A stretch of 64,000 nucleotides of DNA, from NCBI GenBank assembly GCA_965200645.1, contig CBDAUN010000003.1, positions 1,674,001 to 1,738,000 on the forward strand, in the 5' to 3' direction. Both the position numbers and the translations under genes were made by a program. The notes below the pieces were generated by a model. That model worked only from the letters and a program-made list of their open reading frames with translations, was not told the DNA's origin and did not search any database. Position 1 is the first letter of the stretch, and each line of letters begins with the position of its first letter. The DNA comes from CBDAUN01 sp965200645. Lineage in GTDB: Bacteria; Pseudomonadota; Gammaproteobacteria; Arenicellales; JAJDZL01. Positions 33,747 through 43,203 of this stretch are shown one piece after another.

Positions 33747-34424
33747 TTAGCCGAAATAGAAAAAGGCAGAAAAAGTCAAGGCGAACGCTGCGGCCATAAT
33801 TGACAGGCTCTTCCATATCGAAGTGAGTTCCGGTTCGCTGTGAAGAGTTTGATCCGGAACTTCCCGCATACCTTTGAGCATAGGTGTAATTAAATTGTCT
33901 TTTTTGTAAATCAAATAAAAGATGACTGCGGCTACATGCACACCAATGAAAACCAAAAGTATTTCTTCCACATCAACATGGATTTCTGAGGCGAATCGAC
34001 TCAACTCGTATGGAATGTAGTAGGCGTAGGGGCCTTCCTCCAGGCCATCAACGTCTGTCGCAATCATTCCAGTGACCACCTGTATCAATAGTGTCGACAA
34101 TAGTGCAATAACGGCAAGTGACCCGATAGGACTGTGCCCCAGGTTGTAGCTTGGTGCTCTGCGAAAAAGTGATTTGACGTAGGACATGTATGCACTTGGT
34201 TTGAAAATGAACGCCTTGAATCTAAGGTTTTCGCTTCCCCAAAATCCCCATCCAATGCGCGTGATCAGCAAAGCGCAAATGATTTGACCGAAGATAATGT
34301 GAATGTCTAGCCGGTCCAACTTGTCGGTAATAAACATTGCTGCCACTGATATAGCGAGCGCCCAATGGAATATTCGAACCGGGAGGTCCCAGATGCGAAT
34401 GGTTGTGAGATTCCTGTTATCCAT
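33747..34424 (-). CDS. Cytochrome b561-type membrane protein
   Basis: A 225-residue di-heme b-type cytochrome of the Ni,Fe-hydrogenase/b561 family. It has a short basic N-terminus, then membrane segments around 13–33, 43–60, 100–120, 148–170 and a last segment at the C-terminus (about 205–225). Conserved histidines include H19 in RIFHWALAIS and the pair near HVDVEEILLVFIGVHVAAV, which would bind heme. It takes electrons across the inner membrane, often to a periplasmic c-type cytochrome. The cytochrome c' gene on the opposite strand across the macrodomain gene is a likely partner (inference). Confidence 0.88.
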   Translation of the reverse strand: MDNRNLTTIRIWDLPVRIFHWALAISVAAMFITDKLDRLDIHIIFGQIICALLITRIGWGFWGSENLRFKAFIFKPSAYMSYVKSLFRRAPSYNLGHSPIGSLAVIALLSTLLIQVVTGMIATDVDGLEEGPYAYYIPYELSRFASEIHVDVEEILLVFIGVHVAAVIFYLIYKKDNLITPMLKGMREVPDQTLHSEPELTSIWKSLSIMAAAFALTFSAFFYFG

Positions 34425-34656
34425 TGGCAGAATTTATTTGCACAATCGTTTTAGTTGCTTGAGTTTTGTTGCGGGTATACCCACTGCGCAAAACCAGTAT
34501 GTTCAGTGCGGCAATGAATACGGTATAACCGATTCAAGTTGTTATCATACAACTTCAGGAAGAGCCAGGATGCATTAATACAATGGTAATTTGACTCGAT
34601 GCCGAGGCTTATCCCTTTATTAAATTAATATATTCACACATTCAATAGGGAGTCTT

Positions 34657-35736
34657 GTGATGAGATTACATCGTAAATTAGCCGTACTACTGTGCGGTGC
34701 GACATTAATGATAGCAACTGGTGCTCAAGCCGAAACGCTGCGCTTACTCACTTGGGGATCTTATGCGCCAGAAGGCCTGATTCAGAAATTTGAAGAAAGG
34801 TATCCCGACATCAAAGTTGAAGTCACTTTCTCAAACAACGAAGAAATGATTGCGAAACTGCGCGCCACTGGCGGCGCCGGATACGACCTGGCCCAGCCTA
34901 GTCACGATCGTATTCATGCGGCACACCTTGAATACAACATATACAAGCCGATGGATCTTACCAAGATTAACACCGACGTTATGGAGCCCAAGCTGCTCGA
35001 CGGAGTTAAGGCCAATACGACTATCGACGGTGAAGTCTATGCCGTTCCACATCAGTGGGGAACATCGGGTCTTATGGCAGACAAAACCAAGGCTCCAGAT
35101 CTGAAAAGCTGGGCTGATCTTTGCGACCCTAAGTACAAAGGCAAGACTTCGATGCGTTTGAAGCGAACCATTTTGCTTGGCACAGCGTTTGCGATGGGAG
35201 AAGATCCATTTGCAGCCTATGCTGATCTCGATAAGTATCAGGCTATTCTGGATCAGGTAGTCGAAAAGCTAATTGCCTGTAAGGACAACATCAAAGCTTA
35301 CTGGAAAGGCGGTGACGATTTGTCAGCCATGATGCTTTCCGGTGAAATTGTTGCTTCTGAAACATGGGATTCAACCGCATATCGCATCTTTGGACAGAAT
35401 CAGAACATCGTTTTTGTGCCACCAGAAACCGGTGCACTGGCATGGATTGACACCTTCGCGCTACCGCGTAAGGCAGAGGCTGACGATGCAGCTTACAAGT
35501 GGATCAACTTTGTTCTCGAGCCCGAAAACGTAACGGCGATGTCCGCCAACACCGGCGCGATCGCAGCGGTCAAGGGTGGCCAGGATTTGCTACCGCCAGA
35601 CAAGAAAGCAGCAGTTAACGCAGCGTTTTCCTCGGAAGACATCGATAATCTTCAATTCTTCGCGAACATTCCTCCTGGCATTGAAGACATGGAAGGAAAA
35701 GCTTTAGAAAAAATCAAGGCAGCTACCGGCGGCTAG
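34657..35736 (+). CDS. Periplasmic substrate-binding protein, spermidine/putrescine type (PotD/PotF-like)
   Basis: A 359-residue solute-binding protein with a signal peptide cleaved around AQA-ET (residue 25). The mature start LRLLTWGSYAPEGLIQKFEE is characteristic of the PotD/PotF family, with the later SLMADKTKAPDLKSWADL-type hinge. It delivers a substrate, probably a polyamine or related cation, to the permease encoded next. An intercistronic stem-loop follows and probably raises its mRNA level relative to the downstream genes. Confidence 0.92.
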   Translation: MMRLHRKLAVLLCGATLMIATGAQAETLRLLTWGSYAPEGLIQKFEERYPDIKVEVTFSNNEEMIAKLRATGGAGYDLAQPSHDRIHAAHLEYNIYKPMDLTKINTDVMEPKLLDGVKANTTIDGEVYAVPHQWGTSGLMADKTKAPDLKSWADLCDPKYKGKTSMRLKRTILLGTAFAMGEDPFAAYADLDKYQAILDQVVEKLIACKDNIKAYWKGGDDLSAMMLSGEIVASETWDSTAYRIFGQNQNIVFVPPETGALAWIDTFALPRKAEADDAAYKWINFVLEPENVTAMSANTGAIAAVKGGQDLLPPDKKAAVNAAFSSEDIDNLQFFANIPPGIEDMEGKALEKIKAATGG

Positions 35737-35755
35737 TCAAACTTTGATCATACTT

Positions 35756-35790
35756 GAGTCTGCGCGGCTGTTAGGCAGCTGTGCAGACTC
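35756..35790 (+). other. Intercistronic stem-loop between binding-protein and ATPase genes
   Basis: GAGTCTGC pairs with GCAGACTC (8 perfect pairs), with an inner GCTG/CAGC stem, in the 97-base gap after the binding-protein gene. It has no following T-run, so it is probably an RNA-stabilising or processing hairpin, a common device that gives excess binding protein, rather than a strong terminator. Confidence 0.5.
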
Positions 35791-35833
35791 CTAACTTAAA
35801 CAGCTTTACGAGCTCTGGAAGGTCGCAGGACGA

Positions 35834-36946
35834 ATGAACAGTGCGAGTTACGATCTGGAATGCATCAATATCTCCAAGAATTTTGGTGAGGTTCGCGCAG
35901 TTCAAAATGTATCTCTTGCAATTCGGCCAGGTTCGTTTTTTTCTATTCTCGGACCTTCGGGTTGCGGCAAAACCACCATAATGCGAATGGTCGCAGGATT
36001 TGAGTCACCGTCATCGGGCGATATCAAAATACGCGGTCGTTCCGTAGTCAACACCCCCGCCAACAAGCGCAATGTCAAGATGGTGTTTCAGCATTTGGCG
36101 TTGTTTCCGATGATGAATGTCTATGAGAACATCGCCTATGGGCTAAAGTGCAAGGGGGCGAGCAAAAGCGACATACACAGCAAAGTGACTGACGTACTGG
36201 AACGTGTCGCATTGCCTGAGTTGGGCAATCGAGAAATTCACGAACTTTCCGGTGGTCAGAAGCAAAGAATTGCCATTGCCCGTTGCATGGCATTGGATCC
36301 AGATGTGCTGCTGTTAGACGAGCCATTGGGAGCGCTGGATCTAAAACTGCGCGAGGCAATGAAAATCGAATTGAAGATGCTCCAACATCAGTTCAATACA
36401 ACCTTCGTTTACATCACTCATGATCAGGGAGAAGCACTGGTAATGTCCGATACCGTAGCGGTAATGAAAGAAGGCCGCTTCGAGCAGGTAGGTGCACCGC
36501 AGGACTTGTATCACGAACCGAAGACAGCGTTTGTAGCCGGATTTGTTGGCGACAGCAACCGTTGGCAAGGCATCGCAGTAGATACTCGAGGTGATAGTGT
36601 GATTGTAAATGCCGAAGGCGGACTCCGCCTGGTTTGCAATGCTAAAAACCTAGTCTCCAGACAATCTAACCAAGCTGTTGAGGTGTTCGCTCGTCCTGAA
36701 TTTATCAATCTTCAGCCGCTAGATCTACCAGGCGACTTTTCAGACGGCAAACACAACTCTTGTGAAGGGGTAGTGGACAGTGTTTTATTCAATGGAGCTA
36801 ACAGCAGAGCGCTGATACGTTACCGAGAGGATCAGTTGATTGAAGCATCGGCAACGTTGACCGGCGGCACTGGGGACATTCGAGCCGATACCCGGGTCAG
36901 ACTGGTTTGGCCCATTGAACAGACAATGTGTTTCAGCACAACCTAA
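35834..36946 (+). CDS. Polyamine-type ABC transporter ATP-binding protein (PotA-like)
   Basis: A 370-residue ATPase: Walker A GPSGCGKTT (about 39–47), Q-loop, signature LSGGQKQR, Walker B VLLLDEPLGALD, H-loop ITHDQGEAL, then a C-terminal TOBE-type regulatory domain (from about 240). It couples to the two permeases that follow at short distances. Family and order (binding protein, ATPase, two permeases) match PotD-A-B-C/PotFGHI. Confidence 0.93.
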   Translation: MNSASYDLECINISKNFGEVRAVQNVSLAIRPGSFFSILGPSGCGKTTIMRMVAGFESPSSGDIKIRGRSVVNTPANKRNVKMVFQHLALFPMMNVYENIAYGLKCKGASKSDIHSKVTDVLERVALPELGNREIHELSGGQKQRIAIARCMALDPDVLLLDEPLGALDLKLREAMKIELKMLQHQFNTTFVYITHDQGEALVMSDTVAVMKEGRFEQVGAPQDLYHEPKTAFVAGFVGDSNRWQGIAVDTRGDSVIVNAEGGLRLVCNAKNLVSRQSNQAVEVFARPEFINLQPLDLPGDFSDGKHNSCEGVVDSVLFNGANSRALIRYREDQLIEASATLTGGTGDIRADTRVRLVWPIEQTMCFSTT

Positions 36947-36956
36947 CCGAAAGTAA

Positions 36957-37823
36957 GTGCAACAGAATATTACGCGCCTATCGCTGATTCTGCTGTTCCT
37001 TCCGTTCGCACTGTGGATCAGCTTGCTGATAATTGTGCCTCACATCGGGATGGCGGTGCTTTCCTTACGAGAAAAGGTTGCTCCTCGCGTCTACGAACTT
37101 GGCTTGGGCAACTATATCGACTTCATTAATGAACCCATCTACTGGAATACCTTGCTCCGCACCGGTTCGATTTCATTGCTGGTCACGATACTGGCACTGA
37201 TCATCGGATTTCCCATCGCATACTACATTGCTAAAGTGGCAGGGTTTCGAACCCGAGGTGCCCTATTTTTGTTCTGTCTTATTCCGCTATGGGTGAGTGA
37301 TCTGATTCGCGCGTTCGGATGGATACTGTTGCTTCGAGAAACTGGCGTCGTTTCTGGCGTACTGCAATGGCTTGGTGTGGTTCCAGGACCGGTAGAGTTT
37401 CTTTATAACGACATGACGGTAATCGTCGGGCTGATTTATACGGTGATTTTGTTCATGATAGTACCGATCACTTCCACACTTGATGGGATGGACAATTCAT
37501 TAATTGAAGCAGGCTACAACCTTGGCGGCAGTCGACTTACGGTGTTGAGAAAGATCATCGTGCCCTACGCCATGCCTGGAATTGCTTCCGGCTGCATCGT
37601 AGTGTTTATGCTGACGGCCGGGAGTTATTTAACGCCAATTTTGCTGGGAGGCAAGAACTCCAGTTGGTTTACAGAGCAAATTTACGACCAGTTTATTACC
37701 CGTTACAACTGGGAGTCAGGGGCGGCATTTGGGTTCTTATTATTAATTTTTACATCGGTTGTGGTTTGGTTCGGACTTAAGCTGACCGGGCAGACGCTGA
37801 GTAGTTCGGTTGCGAGGGACTGA
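36957..37823 (+). CDS. Polyamine-type ABC transporter permease (PotB-like)
   Basis: A 288-residue inner-membrane permease with about six membrane segments and the EAA loop (LIEAGYNLGGSRLTVLRKIIVPYAMPGI) that contacts the ATPase. The start is GTG, ten bases after the potA-like stop. The N-terminal hydrophobic segment and length match PotB. Substrate as for the binding protein. Confidence 0.92.
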   Translation: MQQNITRLSLILLFLPFALWISLLIIVPHIGMAVLSLREKVAPRVYELGLGNYIDFINEPIYWNTLLRTGSISLLVTILALIIGFPIAYYIAKVAGFRTRGALFLFCLIPLWVSDLIRAFGWILLLRETGVVSGVLQWLGVVPGPVEFLYNDMTVIVGLIYTVILFMIVPITSTLDGMDNSLIEAGYNLGGSRLTVLRKIIVPYAMPGIASGCIVVFMLTAGSYLTPILLGGKNSSWFTEQIYDQFITRYNWESGAAFGFLLLIFTSVVVWFGLKLTGQTLSSSVARD

Positions 37824-37841
37824 CAGGCAGGACTTAACCAA

Positions 37842-38699
37842 ATGCAAGTGACTCGAACCAACCCTTTACTGTGGCTCTACCGATGCTATGTCTTGGCATT
37901 TTTAATTTTTCTAACTGCGCCGCTGGTATCAGCCAGCATATTTGCGTTCAACGATTCGTTGTTCCCGGCCTTGCCGTGGCAGGGATTCACTCTAAATTGG
38001 TTCTTTAACGACTCCGAACCGCAGTTGGGGATGTTTCACGACCGAAGACTGCTTAGGGGGCTGTATTACTCTTTCGTCATCGCAGTTGTCGTCTCGACGT
38101 TATGCGTGTTCATTGGCACCTGCAATGCCTTTTTGTTCGAGCGTGGGCGCTTTAGAGGCAAGAACTTTTTCTATGTCTTGATGATTTTGCCTTTAGTCAT
38201 CCCAGGCGTGATTCTTGGGATTTCAATTTTAGTTCTGGCCAGCACCATCGCCAACGGATTGGAAGAAGCGTACAACATCGACGTAGGATTTTTACGCCCG
38301 GGGATTGTGCTGGTGATACTGGGACAGATTTCTTTCACCACTACGATTACTACGCTTGTCATAGCGGCACGGTTGAAAAAGTTTGATCGGTCTATGGAAG
38401 AAGCCGCCTTGAATCTCGGCGCAAACTGGCGAAGAGTGCTGTTCACAATCACCCTGCCGTTTCTTCGGCCTGCGATGATCGCATCCGGTATCGTAGCCTT
38501 TTTAGTTTCGTTTGAAAACTTCAATACCACCTTATTTCTGGTTGGTTCGGAAGCGCCATTGACCATCACCATGTACGATCGAATGGCAAAAGTCGGCTCA
38601 ACGCCCGTTTTAAATGCCGTTTCATTCCTGCTCATAATCGGCTCCGGGTTACTGGCGTTGCTTTCTATCGTAGTTAGTAGAGCGAAGAACACCAATTAA
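37842..38699 (+). CDS. Polyamine-type ABC transporter permease (PotC-like)
   Basis: The second permease, 285 residues, six membrane segments, EAA loop (MEEAALNLGANWRRVLFTITLPFLRPAM) near residue 185–215. It completes the PotDABC-like importer. Eighteen bases separate it from the PotB-like gene. The GMC oxidoreductase gene follows after about 80 bases on the same strand and may use the imported compound. Confidence 0.92.
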   Translation: MQVTRTNPLLWLYRCYVLAFLIFLTAPLVSASIFAFNDSLFPALPWQGFTLNWFFNDSEPQLGMFHDRRLLRGLYYSFVIAVVVSTLCVFIGTCNAFLFERGRFRGKNFFYVLMILPLVIPGVILGISILVLASTIANGLEEAYNIDVGFLRPGIVLVILGQISFTTTITTLVIAARLKKFDRSMEEAALNLGANWRRVLFTITLPFLRPAMIASGIVAFLVSFENFNTTLFLVGSEAPLTITMYDRMAKVGSTPVLNAVSFLLIIGSGLLALLSIVVSRAKNTN

Positions 38700-38778
38700 G
38701 TTGATGCTCTGTTCGTATTGGGCTGTGTGACGTACTTAGAACAAGCCTGCCCGCCCACCCGAGTAAACTGGTGAGTTT

Positions 38779-40407
38779 ATGCTGTCCGACTTTGTACCAA
38801 GCTTCATCATCATAGGTGCCGGTTCGGCTGGTTGTGTGCTTGCCAACCGTTTAACTGCTTCAGGGAAACATACTGTATGGGTGCTTGAAGCCGGGGGAAG
38901 CGACCTGAACCTGTGGGTGCAGATGCCGATTGGCTATGGCAAAGCTTTTTACAGCAAGAAAATCAATTGGATGTATCAGACCGAGCCCGAACCCGAACTA
39001 AACAACAGGCGAATCTACTGGCCTAGAGGAAAGGTTATCGGTGGTTCCAGTTCGATCAATGCCATGGTTTACATCCGTGGTCATCGTCGCGACTTCGAAA
39101 GTTGGCAGGCGATGGGTAACATAGGATGGGGTTGGGAGGATGTGTTGCCATACTTCAAGCGCTCGGAATGCAACGATCGTGGTGCTGATGAAATTCGAGG
39201 TGGAGATGGTCCGCTGTTCGTCACCACACTCGAGCGCGACCTTCATCCGACTTGTGAGAATTTTCTTCGCGCCGCCGAAGAGTGCGGCATTCAGCGTAAT
39301 CCGGATTTCAACGGCGAAAGTCTGCAAGGAGCAGGGTTGTATCAGAACACTGTGAAAGACGGCTTTCGCATGTCCGCTGCCAGAGCGTATTTAAAGCCCG
39401 CAATCAAGCGCAACAATGTGCACGTCGAGAAGCATGCCCATGTTACAAGAATACTGTTTGAAGGTAGTAAAGCGGTAGGTGTTGAATACCTCAAGAACGA
39501 CCGTGTTGTTCAAATCACAGCGGGATGCGAAGTAATGCTCTGTGCCGGTGCCATCAACTCCCCTCAAATACTGCAGTTGTCCGGCGTTGGACCGGTGACA
39601 CACTTAAGGAAACATGGCATCGAAGTTGTTCAGAACCTGCCGGCTGTGGGCGGTAACCTGCAGGATCATCTGTGCATTGACTATCTTTATCGGAGCCGGG
39701 TTGCAACGCTCAACGATCAGTTAAACCACTGGACAGGGAAATTAATTAAGGGACTGCGGTATGTTCTAACCCGTCGAGGCCCCTTGTCCCTTGGTGTGAA
39801 CCAGGGTGGTGGGTTTGTGGGTGGTGAAGACTCGATGGACCCACCTTCGATTCAACTGTTCTATTCTCCAGTCAGCTATACCAAAGCCCCACCCAGTAAG
39901 CGCCCACTTATGAATCCCGATCCTTTTTCCGGATTTTTGCTGGGAGCTCAGCCGCTACATCCGACCAGTCGAGGGCGTGTTGACATTGCATCCAAAGATC
40001 CGCTTGCAACTCCAAAAATTTGCTCGCATTACCTGTCTACTAACAAGGACATCAGTGACATGATCGAAAGTGCGAAACTGATTCGAACGCTTGCAGCGGC
40101 ACCTTCTTTAGCACAAATCATAGACTACGAGTTGTTGCCAGGAGACTCGGTTCAGTCAGATGAAGAGTTGCTTGAAGACATTCGAGATCGTGCCAGTACT
40201 GTATTTCATCCGGTTGGGACCTGTCGCATGGGCCCGAAAGGTGAAAAGTCTTCGGTTGTCGATTCCAGACTCAAAGTGCATGGTATTGAAGGATTGCGCG
40301 TCGTAGATGCGTCGGTGTTTCCGACTCTGACATCTGGTAATACCAATGCTCCGACGATGATGGTTGCAGAGAAGGCTTCGGATTTAATCCTTGAGCAGTA
40401 CTCATAA
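38779..40407 (+). CDS. GMC family FAD-dependent oxidoreductase (choline dehydrogenase-like)
   Basis: A 542-residue flavoprotein. It has the N-terminal FAD-binding IIGAGSAGCVLANRL, then GGSSSINAMVYIRGH (GMC signature 1), signature 2 around GAINSPQILQLSGVGP, and the C-terminal catalytic histidine in VFHPVGTCRMG and Asn in SGNTNAPTMMVAEKASD. It oxidises a primary alcohol, with choline- and polyethylene-glycol-dehydrogenase-like enzymes as nearest family types; the true substrate is unknown. It lies downstream of the PotDABC-like importer, so a role in catabolism of the imported amine or alcohol is possible. Confidence 0.92.
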   Translation: MLSDFVPSFIIIGAGSAGCVLANRLTASGKHTVWVLEAGGSDLNLWVQMPIGYGKAFYSKKINWMYQTEPEPELNNRRIYWPRGKVIGGSSSINAMVYIRGHRRDFESWQAMGNIGWGWEDVLPYFKRSECNDRGADEIRGGDGPLFVTTLERDLHPTCENFLRAAEECGIQRNPDFNGESLQGAGLYQNTVKDGFRMSAARAYLKPAIKRNNVHVEKHAHVTRILFEGSKAVGVEYLKNDRVVQITAGCEVMLCAGAINSPQILQLSGVGPVTHLRKHGIEVVQNLPAVGGNLQDHLCIDYLYRSRVATLNDQLNHWTGKLIKGLRYVLTRRGPLSLGVNQGGGFVGGEDSMDPPSIQLFYSPVSYTKAPPSKRPLMNPDPFSGFLLGAQPLHPTSRGRVDIASKDPLATPKICSHYLSTNKDISDMIESAKLIRTLAAAPSLAQIIDYELLPGDSVQSDEELLEDIRDRASTVFHPVGTCRMGPKGEKSSVVDSRLKVHGIEGLRVVDASVFPTLTSGNTNAPTMMVAEKASDLILEQYS

Positions 40408-40685
40408 TGGCAAAACCAACAGATCAATGCCAAGTTGTTACGAGAATTGATGGCCTTGAGTCACAGTCTTGGTGTCTTTGACATGCTCAACATGACAACT
40501 AAGTCGTTAACCGTCTGACAATCCTCTAAGTCGCCAGCAATTGTGAACTAACTTACATCACACGATTGAGAGGGGTTGAATTTTCAAATACAAATCCCAT
40601 TTTCAGTTATACTTACGCGTTTGCTAAAATATGTAAAATCTTCTCCGTTGCTGCATACGGAGTACCCTATTCTGCGGAGCAATTC

Positions 40686-41006
40686 ATGGCACGAATCACT
40701 GTTGAAGATTGTCTGGAAAAAATTGACAACCGATTCCAATTGGTTCTGATCGCAACCAAACGTGCACGCCAACTCGAAAAAGGTGCAGCACCTATGGTCG
40801 ACCCAGATAATGACAAATTCACCGTCATCGCACTACGCGAGATCGCCGCTGGGTTTATCAAGGAAGATATACTTGATGAACCTGACTCCCCAGCAGTGCC
40901 GATGCCTCTTGATTTTAGCGACGAAGAACTTGATGAGATTAGAAAGACCGACTCGATTGAATCTCTGAGTAGCAATGTCAGTTTCAACGAAGAAACAATC
41001 AGTTAG
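40686..41006 (+). CDS. rpoZ: DNA-directed RNA polymerase omega subunit
   Basis: The small subunit that stabilises the polymerase beta' fold and helps ppGpp binding. The 106-residue protein starts at the ATG in MARITVEDCLEKI, the exact family N-terminus, with GCGGAGC as Shine–Dalgarno; the longer upstream open frame is not used. Conserved RFQLVLIATKRARQL follows, and the acidic C-terminus is somewhat longer than in E. coli. It overlaps spoT by 32 bases, the typical rpoZ–spoT order; gmk is absent. Confidence 0.95.
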   Translation: MARITVEDCLEKIDNRFQLVLIATKRARQLEKGAAPMVDPDNDKFTVIALREIAAGFIKEDILDEPDSPAVPMPLDFSDEELDEIRKTDSIESLSSNVSFNEETIS

Positions 41007-43203
41007 TGGGCCGTTCACGCGACTATACAGATTCGTTAGACACGACAAGGATAAACGCCTACTTTACACACTGCAAGAACAACTGAGTGGCTATCTACAA
41101 AACGATGCCATCTCGGAAGTTGAACGTGCTTACGAAGTAGGAGCTAAAGCACACGCAGGCCAGCTTCGGGCAGCTGGCGACAAATACATCACCCACCCCC
41201 TTGAAGTCGCCCTTTTGCTGGCAGGGCTTGAATTGGACAGCGACATTATTGTTGCCGCAATTCTGCACGACACGCTCGAAGACACGGCACTGCTGAAAGA
41301 GAACTTAGTCGAGTTATTTGGTAATGATGTGGCCAATCTAGTCGATGGAGTAAGCAAAGCAGATAAAGTTGAAGCAAAGTCCAAAATGGATGCCGAAATC
41401 GAGAACATCCATCGCCTTTTCCTGGCCATGATCGGTGACCGTCGCGTTGGGCTGATCAAGCTAGCAGACCGACTGCACAATATGAGAACATTGAATGCGT
41501 TCAACACGGACAAGCGCAAGCGAATAGCCAAACAGACTTTGGAAATCTACGTTCCCCTGGCTAGAGTGATTGGTATGTTCAACTGGCACCGCGAGCTCGA
41601 AGACCTTTGCTTTAAGTATCTGCATCCAAATCGCTATGAAATTATTGGCAAAGCGGTCAAACAGGGAATGGGTATTCACAGCAAGCGCATAAACAAGGAA
41701 GTCAAAGCAATGCAAAAGGTGCTCGATGAGTGGGAAATTGAAGCGACTATTTCCGGGCGGGAAAAGAATTTGTATGCGCTGTACAAAAAAATGAAGCTTA
41801 AGAACAATAGACTTTCACAGGTACAGGATGTTTTCGCATGTCGGATTATCGTTAAACGTAAACGTGACTGCTATTTAGCGCTGGGTGCGATTCATAATCA
41901 CTATAAGCCTATTTCGGGAGAATTCGCAGACTACATCGCCATCCCAAAAATGAACGGCTATCAATCTTTGCATACCACAGTTTATGGTGACTTTAGCCGT
42001 TCGCTTGAAGTGCAAATTCGCACCGAAAAAATGCACACAGCTGCCGAGTACGGTATTGCATCACATCTTCGATATAAGGCGAGTGTAGGATCTTTACCCG
42101 AAGACGGATTGATTCCAGGCTCTGATTGGTTTCTAGACTTGCCAAAAATCTTGAACGAAGATGACAGCCCGAGCGAAGTTCTCGAAAAAATAAAACGCAG
42201 CCTGTATCAGGAAGAAGTTTATGTGCTTACCCCAAAAGGCGATGTGAAGCGGCTCCCCAAAGGTTCTACCGTGGTTGATTTTGCCTACTCAATCCATACA
42301 AAACTCGGAGATGCGGCAAGGTCTGCCGTTATCAACGGCGAGCCCGCCTCCTTGCATGCCATACTTAGCAACAGTGACAGCGTCGAAATAAAACGTGTCA
42401 ATAACAAAAATGCCAAACCTGATGCTGCCTGGCTGAAATTTGCCGTGTCCGGAAAAGCACGCACCGCAATTCGCAACAGCATCAAGGAAACATCAAGGCG
42501 CGACCGAGAAAAAATGGGTGAAAAACAATTGAAACTCGCCATTCGCAATAGAAAGGTTAGAGTTCGCGATGTGACTCAGAAAATGAAGAACACCCTCATC
42601 AAAAATCTTGAGTTTGCATCATGGGAAGACTTGCTCAATGCCATTGCAATGGGCGAACGTAATCCTGAAATAGTCGCTAAACAATTGTTCAATCAGGATC
42701 AAATGACGGGTGACAACAGTACGCCACTCGCTATATTCGGCACCGAAGGGTTGGCAGTTGCTTACGCTACCTGCTGTAATCCCATACCGAATGAGCCAAT
42801 TGTTGGTTTATCGCTGCCCAAAAGAGGCTTCATTGTGCATGCTGAAAACTGTAACAAGCTTTCAAGGTACAATTACGAGCCGGATAGATGGCATAAACTG
42901 CATTGGGCAAAGTTCCCTAAAGGCGTATTTTCGGTTCCCATTCGAGCTGAAATCATTAACAAGCCGGGTGTGATGGGCATAGTGTCCACACTCATGGGTG
43001 AAATGAATGCCAATATCGATAAAATTAAAGGCGATACAGTCGTTGGAGGTTCGACAAGAGTAGACTTTATTATTGAAGTCAATAATGGTGCCCACTTAAA
43101 CAAAGTGTTAAAGGTGCTGCAAGAAGACGCGCATGTTGAGCGTGTCGCACGCCTCACAGCTGTCCCACCTAAACTTCTCGAGGAAAACTACTATGCCTCC
43201 TAG
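40975..43203 (+). CDS. spoT: Bifunctional (p)ppGpp synthase/hydrolase (SpoT)
   Basis: Makes and degrades the alarmone (p)ppGpp. The 742-residue protein has the HD hydrolase domain with HDTLEDT, the synthetase domain (YIAIPKMNGYQSLHTTVYG), the TGS domain (VYVLTPKGDVKRLPKGSTVVDFAYSIH), and a C-terminal ACT domain (about 670–740). The HD motif is intact, as is the synthetase's nucleotide-binding segment, so both activities are likely. It starts inside rpoZ (ATG 40975) and its last codons overlap ridA. Confidence 0.95.
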   Translation: MSVSTKKQSVSGPFTRLYRFVRHDKDKRLLYTLQEQLSGYLQNDAISEVERAYEVGAKAHAGQLRAAGDKYITHPLEVALLLAGLELDSDIIVAAILHDTLEDTALLKENLVELFGNDVANLVDGVSKADKVEAKSKMDAEIENIHRLFLAMIGDRRVGLIKLADRLHNMRTLNAFNTDKRKRIAKQTLEIYVPLARVIGMFNWHRELEDLCFKYLHPNRYEIIGKAVKQGMGIHSKRINKEVKAMQKVLDEWEIEATISGREKNLYALYKKMKLKNNRLSQVQDVFACRIIVKRKRDCYLALGAIHNHYKPISGEFADYIAIPKMNGYQSLHTTVYGDFSRSLEVQIRTEKMHTAAEYGIASHLRYKASVGSLPEDGLIPGSDWFLDLPKILNEDDSPSEVLEKIKRSLYQEEVYVLTPKGDVKRLPKGSTVVDFAYSIHTKLGDAARSAVINGEPASLHAILSNSDSVEIKRVNNKNAKPDAAWLKFAVSGKARTAIRNSIKETSRRDREKMGEKQLKLAIRNRKVRVRDVTQKMKNTLIKNLEFASWEDLLNAIAMGERNPEIVAKQLFNQDQMTGDNSTPLAIFGTEGLAVAYATCCNPIPNEPIVGLSLPKRGFIVHAENCNKLSRYNYEPDRWHKLHWAKFPKGVFSVPIRAEIINKPGVMGIVSTLMGEMNANIDKIKGDTVVGGSTRVDFIIEVNNGAHLNKVLKVLQEDAHVERVARLTAVPPKLLEENYYAS

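Noticed and set aside
38171..38695. 174-codon minus-strand frame in the PotC-like gene
   Set aside because: Antisense shadow of a permease with clear membrane segments; no independent support.
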